A DNA stretch of 64,000 nt from Terriglobales bacterium (GCA_035561515.1 DATMXP010000052.1:1-64000), one strand, 5' to 3'; positions 7,556 to 16,386 are shown, numbered from the stretch's first letter. The notes: generated by a model from the sequence alone, not told the origin. Numbers and translations are program-made.

Positions 7556-8392
7556 GTGGGACATACGCATGGACACGCACCGCAAGGGCCGCAACCGATT
7601 CCGGGAGTTGATGCAGTCGTAGCCGTGGGCAGCGGCAAGGGAGGCGTTGGGAAGACCACGCTGGCGGTGAATCTGGCGCTGAGCCTGGCGAAGCTGGGCT
7701 ACAAGGTCGGATTGCTGGATGCAGATGTGTATGGTCCGAATGTGCCACTGATGCTGGGGTCGAGTGCGACGCCGAAGATCGTTGGCGAGAACATGATTGA
7801 GCCGCCGACGCGCTACGGCGTGAAGGTGATTTCGGTGGGGTTGCTGAACCCCGGCGATAAGCCGCTGGTCTGGCGGGGACCCATGCTGCACCAGATGATC
7901 CGGGAATTCATTCAGCGTGTCGAATGGGGGCAGTTGGACTTCCTGATCGTGGACCTGCCGCCGGGAACGGGCGACGTGGCGATTTCGCTGATCCAGACGG
8001 TACCGCTGACAGGCGCAGTTGTGGTGACGACGCCGAGCGATGTGTCGCTGCAGGACGGTCGCAAGGCTATCGAGATGTTCAAGCAGGTGAAGGTGGACGT
8101 GATCGGGATCGCCGAAAATATGGGCGCGTTTCATTGTCCGCATTGCCATCATGAGATTGATATCTTCTCGAAGGGCGGCGGGCAAAAGACGGCCGAGCAG
8201 TTTGGGGTACCGTTCCTGGGGTCGATTGAACTGGATCCGGAGATCCGCAAGGGCGGAGACACGGGGAATCCGGTGACGCTGGCAGGCGAGGAGTCGGAGC
8301 ATGCGAAGTCGCTCTATGAATTTGCGCGAAAGGTGATTGACCGCGTGAAAGAGATACAGGCGTCGAGTGAGAGCGTGATCTCAATCCAGTAG
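7556..8392 (+). CDS. mrp: Mrp/NBP35-type P-loop ATPase, Fe-S cluster carrier
   Basis: A 278-residue cytosolic scaffold/carrier that helps insert [4Fe-4S] clusters. The deviant Walker A GKGGVGKT is at about 27-34, the switch region is DADVYGPNVP at about 55-64, and the cluster-binding CPHC is at 194-197. The N-terminus is short and His-rich (GHTHGHAP) and lacks the MIP18-like domain found in some Mrp proteins. GTG was chosen because GAAGGAGAG lies 6 nt before it. It appears monocistronic, with its own -10-like box and a downstream hairpin. Confidence 0.92.
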   Translation: MGHTHGHAPQGPQPIPGVDAVVAVGSGKGGVGKTTLAVNLALSLAKLGYKVGLLDADVYGPNVPLMLGSSATPKIVGENMIEPPTRYGVKVISVGLLNPGDKPLVWRGPMLHQMIREFIQRVEWGQLDFLIVDLPPGTGDVAISLIQTVPLTGAVVVTTPSDVSLQDGRKAIEMFKQVKVDVIGIAENMGAFHCPHCHHEIDIFSKGGGQKTAEQFGVPFLGSIELDPEIRKGGDTGNPVTLAGEESEHAKSLYEFARKVIDRVKEIQASSESVISIQ

Positions 8393-8416
8393 AGTTACGA
8401 ACAGGATTTACGAATG

Positions 8417-8446
8417 ACCGCCGGTTATAAGAGTGCCGGCGGTTTC
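8417..8446 (+). terminator. Hairpin after mrp
   Basis: An 8-bp stem ACCGCCGG/CCGGCGGT encloses an 11-nt loop and is followed by a weak TTTCC tract. It separates mrp from the heat-shock operon. Confidence 0.65.
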
Positions 8447-8485
8447 CATTTGGCAGTCAGAGTGATGCGCGGAATAGCTGACGTT

Positions 8486-8512
8486 TTGGCACTCTGGGGC
8501 TGAGAGTGCTAT
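8486..8512 (+). promoter_or_regulatory. CIRCE operator (HrcA binding site)
   Basis: TTGGCACTC-N9-GAGTGCTAT matches the CIRCE consensus TTAGCACTC-N9-GAGTGCTAA at 16 of 18 arm positions. It abuts the -35 box of the hrcA promoter. This implies negative autoregulation of hrcA-grpE-dnaJ by HrcA, relieved on heat shock. Confidence 0.95.
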
Positions 8513-8540
8513 TGACTTCTCTCCCGGTTATTCCTAAAAT
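8512..8540 (+). promoter_or_regulatory. Sigma-70-type promoter of hrcA operon
   Basis: TTGACT (8512-8517), a 17-nt spacer and TAAAAT (8535-8540). The -35 hexamer overlaps the last base of CIRCE, so bound HrcA would block RNA polymerase. Confidence 0.8.
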
Positions 8541-8612
8541 TTAGGAGGCGAACTGTCGCCTATATATTCTTGTAAGTTCAAGTAATTAGGGTATTTAGAG
8601 GTATTTCGCAGG

Positions 8613-9653
8613 GTGTCGAGCAGCCCACAATTCGGTCCGCGCGAGCGCGAGGTACTTCAGGCGATCATCGAGGCCTACATTATTAGTGGGGAACCGATTG
8701 GATCGCGGAGCCTTTCGCGCGCGAATAGCGAGGGGTTGAGTCCGGCCAGCATAAGAAACGTGATGGCGGACCTGACCGAGGCCGGCTACCTGGACCAACC
8801 GCATACGTCTGCGGGCAGGGTTCCCACGGCCGAGGCATACCGGTACTACGTGACGCAGATTGCGAACCGGACCCGGAGCATTTCCGACACCACGCAGGGC
8901 ATGATTGAGACCGGCCTGAAGGGTGCGACCGACGTGCAGGAGTTCATGGAGCGGACGTCGCACGTGTTGTCGCTGATTTCGCAAAAGGTTGGAGTGGCAG
9001 TCGCGGGTGCGCCGAAGGAAGTGCTGGAGCACGTCCACTTCACTCGCCTGGCGGAGAACCGCGTGCTCGCCGTGGTGATCACGAAATCGGGCGTGGTTCG
9101 CGACAAGATGTTGAGGCTGGAGCACGAACTAAGTTCGGCAGACCTGGAAGTGGCGGCGAAGTACCTGAACGAGAACTTTCGCGGATGGGCCCTGGATGCG
9201 CTGCGCGCGGAGATACAGCGCCGCATCGAGCAGGAACGCAGCGAGTACGACCGTCTGATGAAGTCGATCGAGACGCTGTACAAACAGGGTGCCTTGTCGG
9301 ACGACCGGCACGTGCAGGATGTGTACCTGGAAGGTGCTGCAAACCTGATCGGCAACGCCGACCAGCAGAAGCTCAGAGACATTCTGCGGACGCTGGAAGA
9401 AAAGCAACGAGTGGCAGAGTTACTGGGCGCGTATCTGGACGCGAACCAGGAAACAGTTCGAGTGGTTTTCGGGCTGGAAGAGTTCGAACCGCAATTAAAG
9501 GATTTTGTGCTGATTGGCGCTCCCGCGAGAGCGGGAGGCGAAGTAGTAGGATCGCTGGCGATTATCGGGCCGACGCGGATCGATTACCAGCACGCCATGA
9601 CGGCGGTAGGTTACATCTCACAGTTATTCGAGAAGTTCACGCAAGAGCCGTAG
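8613..9653 (+). CDS. hrcA: Heat-inducible transcription repressor HrcA
   Basis: A 346-residue repressor. An N-terminal winged helix-turn-helix (PREREVLQAIIEAYIISGEP; GSRSLS; SPASIRNVMADL) is followed by the HrcA dimerisation/GAF-like domain with the conserved HTSAGRVPT and VVITKSG segments. It binds the CIRCE element found 100 nt upstream, closing an autoregulatory loop. The GTG start has only a weak AGAGG about 12 nt upstream. No other start gives the conserved N-terminus. It is first in the operon with grpE, 7 nt away. Confidence 0.95.
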   Translation: MSSSPQFGPREREVLQAIIEAYIISGEPIGSRSLSRANSEGLSPASIRNVMADLTEAGYLDQPHTSAGRVPTAEAYRYYVTQIANRTRSISDTTQGMIETGLKGATDVQEFMERTSHVLSLISQKVGVAVAGAPKEVLEHVHFTRLAENRVLAVVITKSGVVRDKMLRLEHELSSADLEVAAKYLNENFRGWALDALRAEIQRRIEQERSEYDRLMKSIETLYKQGALSDDRHVQDVYLEGAANLIGNADQQKLRDILRTLEEKQRVAELLGAYLDANQETVRVVFGLEEFEPQLKDFVLIGAPARAGGEVVGSLAIIGPTRIDYQHAMTAVGYISQLFEKFTQEP

Positions 9654-9660
9654 GGCAATC

Positions 9661-10221
9661 ATGACAATGACAGATAGGAACGAAGAATCCAGGCTGGACC
9701 TGGAACACGAACTGCCTGCGTCGGAGGAGACGGAGGTCGCCGAAGCCGGCGCGCCGGAGAACCAGGCGCAAGGGACCGTGGATACAGAGTACGCGAAGGT
9801 GAAAGCGGAACGGGACACGCTGTTCGACCGCCTGGCACGGTTGCAGGCGGAGTTTGATAACGCGCGGAAGCGCCAGCAGAAAGAGCAGCAAGATTTCCGC
9901 GACTACGCTTTGACCAACGCCATCCAAACATTGCTGCCGATCCTGGACAGCCTGGACCGCGCGCTGCAAACGCAGCAGGAAGGCCCGGAGTTTCGCAAGG
10001 GCGTGGAACTGATCGACCGGCAATTCCACGACGCGTTAAGCAAGCTTGGCGTGGAACCGATCGAGGCGAAGGGTCAACCGTTTGATCCGACGCTGCACCA
10101 GGCAGTACAGATGGTAGATGGCGGCACGGTGCCGGCAAATCACGTAGTGGATGAGTTGCAGCGCGGATACAAAATCCGAGAGCGCTTGCTGCGCCCGGCC
10201 ATGGTTACAGTTTCGAAGTAA
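9661..10221 (+). CDS. grpE: Nucleotide exchange factor GrpE
   Basis: A 186-residue co-chaperone that speeds ADP release from DnaK. An acidic, low-complexity N-terminal 40 residues leads into a long coiled coil (KAERDTLFDRLARLQAEFDN) and a C-terminal beta domain with GQPFDPTLHQAVQ and LLRPAMVTVSK. It sits between hrcA and dnaJ under CIRCE control. Its partner DnaK is not encoded in this window. Confidence 0.95.
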   Translation: MTMTDRNEESRLDLEHELPASEETEVAEAGAPENQAQGTVDTEYAKVKAERDTLFDRLARLQAEFDNARKRQQKEQQDFRDYALTNAIQTLLPILDSLDRALQTQQEGPEFRKGVELIDRQFHDALSKLGVEPIEAKGQPFDPTLHQAVQMVDGGTVPANHVVDELQRGYKIRERLLRPAMVTVSK

Positions 10222-10248
10222 GCTGTTGAGCAGGTAAAGCAGGACGAA

Positions 10249-11382
10249 TTGGCGACCAATACAAAACGCGATTATTACGAAGTACTGGGCGTAACCAGAA
10301 CGGCGACCGACCAGGAGATCAAGAGCGCTTACCGGAAACTGGCGATGAGATATCACCCGGACAAGAACCCGGATGATCCATCGGCAGAAGAAAAGTTCAA
10401 GGAGTGCTCGGAGGCCTACAGCGTTCTGGCGGACGCACAGCAGCGTTCCCGGTACGACCAGTTCGGCCATGCAGCGGTTGGCGGCGGGGCGGGACCGGGA
10501 GTGGACTTCAACTCGGCGGTGTTTACGGACCTCTCCGACCTGTTCGGAGACATGTTCGGCTTCGGCGACCTATTCGGTGGTGGCGGGCGCCGGCGCACGC
10601 GTGCGCAGCGGGGGCAGGACCTGCGGGAAGACATCACGATCGAGTTCGAAGAAGCGGCATTTGGAGTCACCACGAGCATCGACGTGACGAAGCACGAGAG
10701 CTGTGACACGTGCTCAGGAACAGGCGTTGCGCCAGGGAAGTCGGCGACAACCTGCAAGACGTGCCAGGGACGCGGTCAGGTGCGATACCAGCAGGGCTTC
10801 TTCTCGATTGCGCGCACATGCACGAGTTGTGGTGGCGTGGGGCAGGTGATTTCGGATCCTTGCTCTGCGTGCCGCGGAGAAGGCCGCGTGCTGAAGAAGA
10901 GAGAGCTTGAGGTGAAGGTTCCGGCAGGCGTGGAAGATGGTATGAGGATGCGGTATGCCGGACAGGGCGAACCGGGATACTTCGGCGGCCCGGCGGGTGA
11001 CTTGTACATCGTGTTGCACGTGAAGGAACATGATTTCTTCCAGCGCGACGGACGTGATCTGCACTGCTCAATTCCGATTTCATTTCCGCAGGCAGCACTT
11101 GGGGCGGAGATCGAAATCCCGACGCTGGACGGGATGCACAAGCTGAAGGTACCTGAGGGCACGCAGAGCGGAACGGTGTTTCGCATTAAGGGCAAGGGCG
11201 TGCCGGTTGTGAATGGTCATGGCAAGGGCGACCTGATGGTTGAAGTAAGGGTTCAAGTTCCGACGAAGCTGAATAAGCGGCAGAAGGAATTGTTGAACGA
11301 ACTGGCGGGACTGACGACGGTGGACAACAAGCCATCGAAGGACCCAAGCATCATGAGCAAGGTGAAGGAATTCTTTAACTAG
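10249..11382 (+). CDS. dnaJ: Chaperone DnaJ
   Basis: A 377-residue Hsp40 co-chaperone of DnaK. The J-domain has HPD at 36-38, and a Gly/Phe-rich stretch at about 75-115 follows. Four zinc-binding repeats are CDTCSGTG, CKTCQGRG, CTSCGGVG and CSACRGEG. The C-terminal client-binding domains are present. Length is standard. The start is TTG with AGGA 4 nt upstream, and no ATG lies nearby. The usual order hrcA-grpE-dnaK-dnaJ is broken here because dnaK is absent between grpE and dnaJ. Confidence 0.96.
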   Translation: MATNTKRDYYEVLGVTRTATDQEIKSAYRKLAMRYHPDKNPDDPSAEEKFKECSEAYSVLADAQQRSRYDQFGHAAVGGGAGPGVDFNSAVFTDLSDLFGDMFGFGDLFGGGGRRRTRAQRGQDLREDITIEFEEAAFGVTTSIDVTKHESCDTCSGTGVAPGKSATTCKTCQGRGQVRYQQGFFSIARTCTSCGGVGQVISDPCSACRGEGRVLKKRELEVKVPAGVEDGMRMRYAGQGEPGYFGGPAGDLYIVLHVKEHDFFQRDGRDLHCSIPISFPQAALGAEIEIPTLDGMHKLKVPEGTQSGTVFRIKGKGVPVVNGHGKGDLMVEVRVQVPTKLNKRQKELLNELAGLTTVDNKPSKDPSIMSKVKEFFN

Positions 11383-11407
11383 GTTTGCGACGTTACGATT
11401 TCCGATG

Positions 11408-11437
11408 GGCGCGGCTTAGGCTGCGCCTTTAGTTTTT
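11408..11437 (+). terminator. Terminator after dnaJ
   Basis: A 20-nt hairpin with an 8-bp stem (one G-T pair) and TTAG loop is followed by TTTAGTTTTT. It ends the heat-shock operon before rsmE. Confidence 0.85.
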
Positions 11438-11475
11438 ATTGACGATTCCGGACTGACAATTACGATTTGAGGGTT

Positions 11476-12219
11476 ATGCGACGGCGATTCCTTGCAGACG
11501 AGATAAACGGCGATACAGCAGCGTTGACAGGGCAGAATGCGCGTCATCTTGCACAGGTGTTGCGCGCGAGGGTGGGGCAGGAGTTTGACATTGCCGCAGA
11601 CGGGCGCGTGCGGTTGGGTAAGGTGGTTACGGTCGGGGAAGACAGAGTCGAGTTTCACCTGGGCGAAGAGGTTGCGGCGACAGAGGTTGCGCCCATCACG
11701 CTGCTGCTGGCGATCTTCAAATTCGACCGTTTCGAGTGGGCGGTAGAGAAGGCGACAGAGTTGGGCGTCACAAGAATCGTGCCGGTCGTCGCAAGGAGGA
11801 CGGAGCGTCACCTGGCGCAGTCGGCGTTGAAAAGGGTGGAACGCTGGCGACGGATCGCACATGAGGCGGCACAGCAATCAAGGCGGACAGCGGCTCCGGA
11901 GATTGCTGACCCGATTGAGTTGAAGAAGGCGATTGGCGGCGAGAGCGGGTTGAAGATCGTTTGTGCGGAGTCGGAAGACCAGCGAATGTTGAGGGATGCC
12001 GTGGAAGGCGCTCAGGGGCCGGTGACGCTTGCGATTGGTCCTGAGGGTGGGTGGGCCGATGAAGAGTTGAAGTGGTTCGCTGACGCCCGATGGCAGGCCG
12101 TGTCGCTGGGAGAGACGATCCTGAGGGCTGAGACAGCGGTGATCGCGGCAGTGGCGGTTTGTAGCGCTGAGATGATGCGCGGAGAACGAGGAGATTCCGA
12201 GCCAGCGCATTCTTCTTGA
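11476..12219 (+). CDS. rsmE: 16S rRNA (uracil1498-N3)-methyltransferase RsmE
   Basis: A 247-residue SPOUT-class methyltransferase acting on 16S rRNA in the small subunit. The N-terminal PUA-like part starts MRRRFLADE. The C-terminal trefoil-knot motifs AIGPEGGW and LGETILRAETA bind S-adenosylmethionine. The ATG at 11476 was preferred over a TTG 9 nt earlier because family members start with this Arg-rich stretch. It follows dnaJ, as in many genomes, but a terminator separates them. Confidence 0.93.
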   Translation: MRRRFLADEINGDTAALTGQNARHLAQVLRARVGQEFDIAADGRVRLGKVVTVGEDRVEFHLGEEVAATEVAPITLLLAIFKFDRFEWAVEKATELGVTRIVPVVARRTERHLAQSALKRVERWRRIAHEAAQQSRRTAAPEIADPIELKKAIGGESGLKIVCAESEDQRMLRDAVEGAQGPVTLAIGPEGGWADEELKWFADARWQAVSLGETILRAETAVIAAVAVCSAEMMRGERGDSEPAHSS

Positions 12220-12309
12220 AGTAACTCTAATCACCAAGGTTAGGTTCGTTTCGTCCTTGTGCCCGCACGGGCGCAGAAAGATAATCGGCTTTCTATCCCG
12301 GGAGAAAAC

Positions 12310-15285
12310 GTGGCCGAAATCACGCCAGATCCACAGCAGAAAAAAGCAATTGAACATGTCCATGGGCCCATGCTGGTGGTGGCGGGCGCTGGTACGGGGA
12401 AGACGACCGTGCTGGTGCAGCGAATCGTCAACCTGATTGCGAAGGATCACGCGCGGGCAGACGAGGTGCTGGCGATTACGTATACGCGCAACGCCGCGCA
12501 AGAGCTGCGCCAGCGAGTGGCGGCAGAATTGGGTGGATTATTGGCCGGAGCGTTGCGGGCTTCAACCTTCCACGCATTCTGCGGCGAGCTGTTGAAGCGC
12601 GCGGGAATGGACTTCACGCCGATTACGAAGGAAGACCTGTTTGTGCTTTTGCGCAGACGCATAAAGGAGCTTCCTTTAAAGCACTACATCAAGGCTCAGA
12701 ACCTCGGGCAATTTCTTCCGGCACTATTGGCGTTCTTCGAACGTTGTGATGATGAGCTGATTACTCCTGAGTCATACGCGAAATACGTTACAGAGTTGAA
12801 AGAGGGAAGACATCCGCTGCCGAGGGTGCTGAAGAGTTCTGACGCGGAGTTGCTGAAGCCCGAGGAAGTGATCGCGCGGTGCGAAGAGATTTCAGCGGTA
12901 TTCGCGCGGGTATGGCAGATGCTTGCGGAGAAGAACCTGGGAACGTACGGGAACATGATCAGCCGGGCCGTGACGCTGCTCGAAGGGAATCCGCAAGTGC
13001 TCAAGGAAGAGCAGGAACGGGCGAGGTTCATCCTGATCGATGAGTTCCAGGATTCGAACGTGGCGCAGATCAGGCTGGCGAAGCTGCTGGCAGGCGACGC
13101 GCAGAATGTGTTTGCGGTGGGCGATCCTGACCAGGCCATCTACCGTTTCCGCGGCGCGACGACAGGCGCGTTCGATCAGTTCCTGAAGCACTTCCATAAC
13201 GTGAAGCACGTGTCGCTGGAGCAGAACAGGCGATCGTTGTCGCCGATACTGCGGTGCGCATTCAAGGTGATTGACCAGAATCCGCCGATCGTGAGAGAAG
13301 GGCTGTCGCAGAGGAAGCCGCTGGTGTCCGCGCGCGAGGCGGCGAATCCGAAGCTGAACTATGGGCCAGTAGAACTCGTATACACGCCGTTGGAATTTTC
13401 GTGCGAAACAGAGGCGGCGGAGATCGGCGAAGCGCTGGAGCGGGCTATTGCGAAGTGTCCGGGGCACGAGACGCGCAGAGGGCACGAGAAGTGCTCGTGG
13501 AGGCATTTTGCGGTGCTGTACCGGTCGCACCAGCACCGTGAGGAGCTGGCAGCGGAGTTGAGCAAACGGAAGATCCCTATCGATGTTCGCGGCGTGAATG
13601 TTCTGGAGACGCCCGAAGTACGCGACGCGATGGCGGCGCTCCGGGCGATCTACGACACAGGCGACAGCGCAGCGTTGTTCCGACTGGCGTCGTTGTCGCA
13701 GTTCGGGATCGATGCAGTTGAACTGCGCGCTGCCTTGCGAGCGGCGAAAGATGCTACGGGGCTGGCGCCGGTTCTGGCGGGAGTTAAGGGCGGAGCCGCA
13801 GTGATCGACGCGGTTGCGAAGGCAAGGAAGGTTGCTGGTCCGCTGGCGATTTCGGTGTTCGATGCGGGAATGAAGTCGTTCGACATTATGCGGAACGCCG
13901 CGACACAGGCACTGCGGAACTTCATCGAGGAGTGGCAGAAGAAAGCGATCACGGCAGAAGGGACGGTCGCGGAGTTCCTGGAGTACCTGGAGTTCTTCGG
14001 CGAAGTAGGAGGCAAGGTTACATTGCCGGAAGGTCCCGAAGATGAGAAACGCAATGCCGTGCAGTTTATGACGGCGCATGGCGCGAAGGGATTGGAGTTC
14101 CCGCATGTGTTTGTGGTCCGTTCGACGACGTCGTCGTTCCCGGGAACGTATCGGGAGGAACTGTTCGAGTTTCCGCAGGCGCTCCGAGAGGGCGGTGGGG
14201 CGGGCGCAGAGGATCCGAAAGAGCTGCACTACCAGGAAGAGCGCAGGCTGTTTTACGTGGCGATGACGCGGGCGCGTGACACGCTGTCGATCTATGGCAA
14301 GCGCAGCCGCATCAGAAAGCCGGCATTGCCGCCGAGGTTCGATGATGCGACCCCTCCGGGATTGCTGCGCGATTTCGCAACTGACAAAGCGCTGTGTGAT
14401 TGCTGCGTTCCGAGGATGGCGGAGTTCCGTCCGGAGATCGCGGCGACGGCTTCGGAGGTGCAGGCATTCTCGACGACGGCGGAGTGGATGCTGTTGCCAC
14501 CGTCGCGGCCGATGGAGAAGATTCCACTAAGCGCGACGCGAATCGAGACATATGAGAAGTGCCCGCTGCAATTCAAAATCAGTGCAGACTGGAATATACC
14601 TTCGGAGCCGATGCCGGCCTTGCAATTCGGGAACGCCGTCCACACGGCGTTGAAAGGGTTCAACGATGCGCTGAAGGCGGGACGCCCGTTGACGAAGCAG
14701 CAGTTCCTGCGGATCTTCGAAGAGCAGATGGAGATATCTCACTTCGACGATGCTCACCAGAAGCAGCTCTATGTCGAGCAGGGGCTGGATCAGCTTGGTA
14801 AGTTCTACGACCTTCGTAATTCCGAAAAGCCGACAGAAATTCTTGCGGTGGAGACTACGTTCGAGCTGAATGCGGGGGGTGTGAAGGTGGTGGGGCGCAT
14901 CGATCGGGCGGACCGACTGGAGGATGGGAGCATCGCGATCGTCGATTACAAGACGGGATCGCCGAAGGATGAAGAGGACGCAAAGAAGAGTTTGCAGCTT
15001 TCCATCTACGCACTCGCGGCGGAAGAACTTTGGAAGAGCCTGCCAGCAAGGATTGCTTTCTACAACCTGGAAAGCAACGACACGGCGGAAACCGAGAGAA
15101 GCGAGCAAGAACTCAGCGCCACGCGAGCGAAGATCACGGACGTCGCAGATGCGATCAAAGCCGCTAAATTTGCGGCCAAACCGGGCTTCCACTGCAAGTG
15201 GTGCGGATATCGTGAATTGTGTCCGGTGAAAGAAGAACCGCTGTGGGTGATTGAGGAAGCGTTGCCGGCGAAGAGTTCGAAGTAG
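12310..15285 (+). CDS. UvrD/Rep-family helicase fused to PD-(D/E)XK nuclease with Fe-S cysteines
   Basis: About 991 residues. The SF1A helicase part has Walker A GAGTGKTT near 26-33, motif III-type DPDQAIYRFRGA and Walker B IDEFQDSN near 243-250. The C-terminal module is a PD-(D/E)XK exonuclease of the PDDEXK_1/AddB class. It has YEKCPLQFK near 748, GRIDRAD and IVDYKTG near 875-880, and CKWCGYRELC near 961. The first Cys plus the last three would form an AddB-like [4Fe-4S] staple. It probably resects or unwinds DNA ends during repair. No AddA/RecC-type partner is adjacent. The GTG start has GGGAGA 5 nt upstream. Confidence 0.88.
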   Translation: MAEITPDPQQKKAIEHVHGPMLVVAGAGTGKTTVLVQRIVNLIAKDHARADEVLAITYTRNAAQELRQRVAAELGGLLAGALRASTFHAFCGELLKRAGMDFTPITKEDLFVLLRRRIKELPLKHYIKAQNLGQFLPALLAFFERCDDELITPESYAKYVTELKEGRHPLPRVLKSSDAELLKPEEVIARCEEISAVFARVWQMLAEKNLGTYGNMISRAVTLLEGNPQVLKEEQERARFILIDEFQDSNVAQIRLAKLLAGDAQNVFAVGDPDQAIYRFRGATTGAFDQFLKHFHNVKHVSLEQNRRSLSPILRCAFKVIDQNPPIVREGLSQRKPLVSAREAANPKLNYGPVELVYTPLEFSCETEAAEIGEALERAIAKCPGHETRRGHEKCSWRHFAVLYRSHQHREELAAELSKRKIPIDVRGVNVLETPEVRDAMAALRAIYDTGDSAALFRLASLSQFGIDAVELRAALRAAKDATGLAPVLAGVKGGAAVIDAVAKARKVAGPLAISVFDAGMKSFDIMRNAATQALRNFIEEWQKKAITAEGTVAEFLEYLEFFGEVGGKVTLPEGPEDEKRNAVQFMTAHGAKGLEFPHVFVVRSTTSSFPGTYREELFEFPQALREGGGAGAEDPKELHYQEERRLFYVAMTRARDTLSIYGKRSRIRKPALPPRFDDATPPGLLRDFATDKALCDCCVPRMAEFRPEIAATASEVQAFSTTAEWMLLPPSRPMEKIPLSATRIETYEKCPLQFKISADWNIPSEPMPALQFGNAVHTALKGFNDALKAGRPLTKQQFLRIFEEQMEISHFDDAHQKQLYVEQGLDQLGKFYDLRNSEKPTEILAVETTFELNAGGVKVVGRIDRADRLEDGSIAIVDYKTGSPKDEEDAKKSLQLSIYALAAEELWKSLPARIAFYNLESNDTAETERSEQELSATRAKITDVADAIKAAKFAAKPGFHCKWCGYRELCPVKEEPLWVIEEALPAKSSK

Positions 15286-15307
15286 AGATAGTCAGAAGAA
15301 CGAGTAC

Positions 15308-15340
15308 AAAAAACTTTGGGGGACGCTCATCGCGTCCCCC
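15308..15340 (-). terminator. Terminator of the 19-residue peptide gene
   Basis: The 9-bp perfect stem GGGGGACGC/GCGTCCCCC (15318-15340, loop 5 nt) is followed, on the minus strand, by AAAGTTTTTT. On the plus strand no T-run follows, so it is oriented for the minus-strand gene. Confidence 0.85.
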
Positions 15341-15358
15341 GTTTGGTAATTCGTTAAC

Positions 15359-15418
15359 TTACTTTTTCTTGCTGGTCTTCTTCGCGGCTTTCTTCGCTGC
15401 CTTCTTCTTGGTTGCCAT
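15359..15418 (-). CDS. 19-residue Lys/Ala-rich basic peptide
   Basis: The minus strand encodes MATKKKAAKKAAKKTSKKK and then TAA: 11 Lys, 5 Ala, no acidic residue. Signs that it is a real gene are an AAAGGGAGAA ribosome-binding site 8 nt before the ATG, a near-consensus promoter upstream, and a strong terminator 18 nt after the stop. The repeated AAKK pattern resembles the tails of histone H1-like and HU-extension proteins, so nucleic-acid or ribosome binding is a reasonable guess. Function unknown. It lies between the helicase-nuclease (convergent) and the CPBP protease gene (upstream, same strand). Confidence 0.75.
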   Translation of the reverse strand: MATKKKAAKKAAKKTSKKK

Positions 15419-15473
15419 TGTGTCTATTCTCCCTTTCTTGAAGTCGCGACTAACTACATCGCAATTGTTTGAA

Positions 15474-15502
15474 TGTATAGAGTTATTCAAAAACGAAGTC
15501 AA
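15474..15502 (-). promoter_or_regulatory. Sigma-70 promoter of the 19-residue peptide gene
   Basis: On the minus strand TTGACT (15497-15502), a spacer of exactly 17 nt, and TATACA (15474-15479). The implied leader is about 50 nt. It is one of the best promoters in the window. Confidence 0.8.
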
Positions 15503-15621
15503 GAGAAAAGTTGTATGTCACCAAGAGGTTCATACCTCCTCGAGAGGAGTGAGAAGACAAAATTCCGAGTGTGAGAGGAGTGAAGAAGAGAAAAATGCGC
15601 GGGCGAAGATACCCGCGCACT

Positions 15622-16359
15622 TCATTTTGCGATCACGCGAAGCGCTAATCCAGCGATGATGTCGTAGCCCGCGTGCGTGAGCATTCCGGGACGCAATGAT
15701 TTTCTCCAGTGTGCGACGAGGCCGAACATCGTGCCGAAGATGGCGATGAGGAACATGCGAATTGCCCCTTCGTAACCGTGCGAGAAGCCGAAGAGCACGC
15801 CCTGCATGACGAGTCCGACCCAAGCGAGGTTTGTCCAGGCAGTGATCTGACGCTGGAAATAACCGCGGTAAATCACCTCTTCGCAGAAGCCCGCAGTCGC
15901 GCTTACGCCGAACCAAAGAAGAACTTCGAGAGTGCTGCGCGGAGCAAGGAAAGCAAGCTTCTGCGCATCGGCATGGTTCTTGGTAAGGCCGAATGCATAG
16001 CCGAGACCACCCAGCACGATCATCGACACGAAAAGAAAACCAGCGGCAATGGCGAGGTCGAGAAGGAAGTCTTCGGGCTTCGACCACTTGCCTCCGATGA
16101 GGTCGCGGAGGGTGATCTTCTTGTGCCGGTGGATGCCCCAGAAGACGAAGGCGACAACGATCCACTCCGAGGCCATGGTGACGATATACATGATCACGCG
16201 CTGTGAATGCGTGAGGGCATGATGCTCGCGATTGGCTCCGGCGAAGGAAAGCCCAAGCATTACGACAAGGAGGAGAAGCGTATGCCAGGCAGGTGCTATA
16301 AGGCGGCTACTGGATTGGACAGGCTCTATTGGACCATTGATTGAGGCGGAGGTGGCCAT
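15622..16359 (-). CDS. CPBP-family intramembrane metalloprotease
   Basis: A 245-residue membrane protein with about six to seven spans, of the CAAX-protease/bacteriocin-processing (Abi) family. Conserved catalytic motifs are EE-x3-R at 160-165 (EEVIYR), FSHG with His194 and HAGYD with His229, all in or next to membrane helices. Such proteins cleave membrane or prenylated substrates, or give self-immunity to peptides; the substrate here is unknown. GGGAGA lies 4-5 nt before the ATG. It lies upstream of the basic peptide gene on the same strand but is separated from it by that gene's promoter. Confidence 0.85.
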   Translation of the reverse strand: MATSASINGPIEPVQSSSRLIAPAWHTLLLLVVMLGLSFAGANREHHALTHSQRVIMYIVTMASEWIVVAFVFWGIHRHKKITLRDLIGGKWSKPEDFLLDLAIAAGFLFVSMIVLGGLGYAFGLTKNHADAQKLAFLAPRSTLEVLLWFGVSATAGFCEEVIYRGYFQRQITAWTNLAWVGLVMQGVLFGFSHGYEGAIRMFLIAIFGTMFGLVAHWRKSLRPGMLTHAGYDIIAGLALRVIAK

Positions 16360-16380
16360 CAGGTCTCCCTGACACCATCT

Positions 16381-16386
16381 TATAAT
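16381..16386 (+). promoter_or_regulatory. Candidate -10 box of thiolase gene
   Basis: A TATAAT hexamer lies 44 nt before the thiolase ATG, in the gap between divergent genes. The -35 region is poor. Confidence 0.4.

Noticed and set aside
12892..14229. 445-codon minus-strand frame inside the helicase-nuclease gene
   Set aside because: No recognisable domain, and the plus-strand gene has all its helicase motifs.
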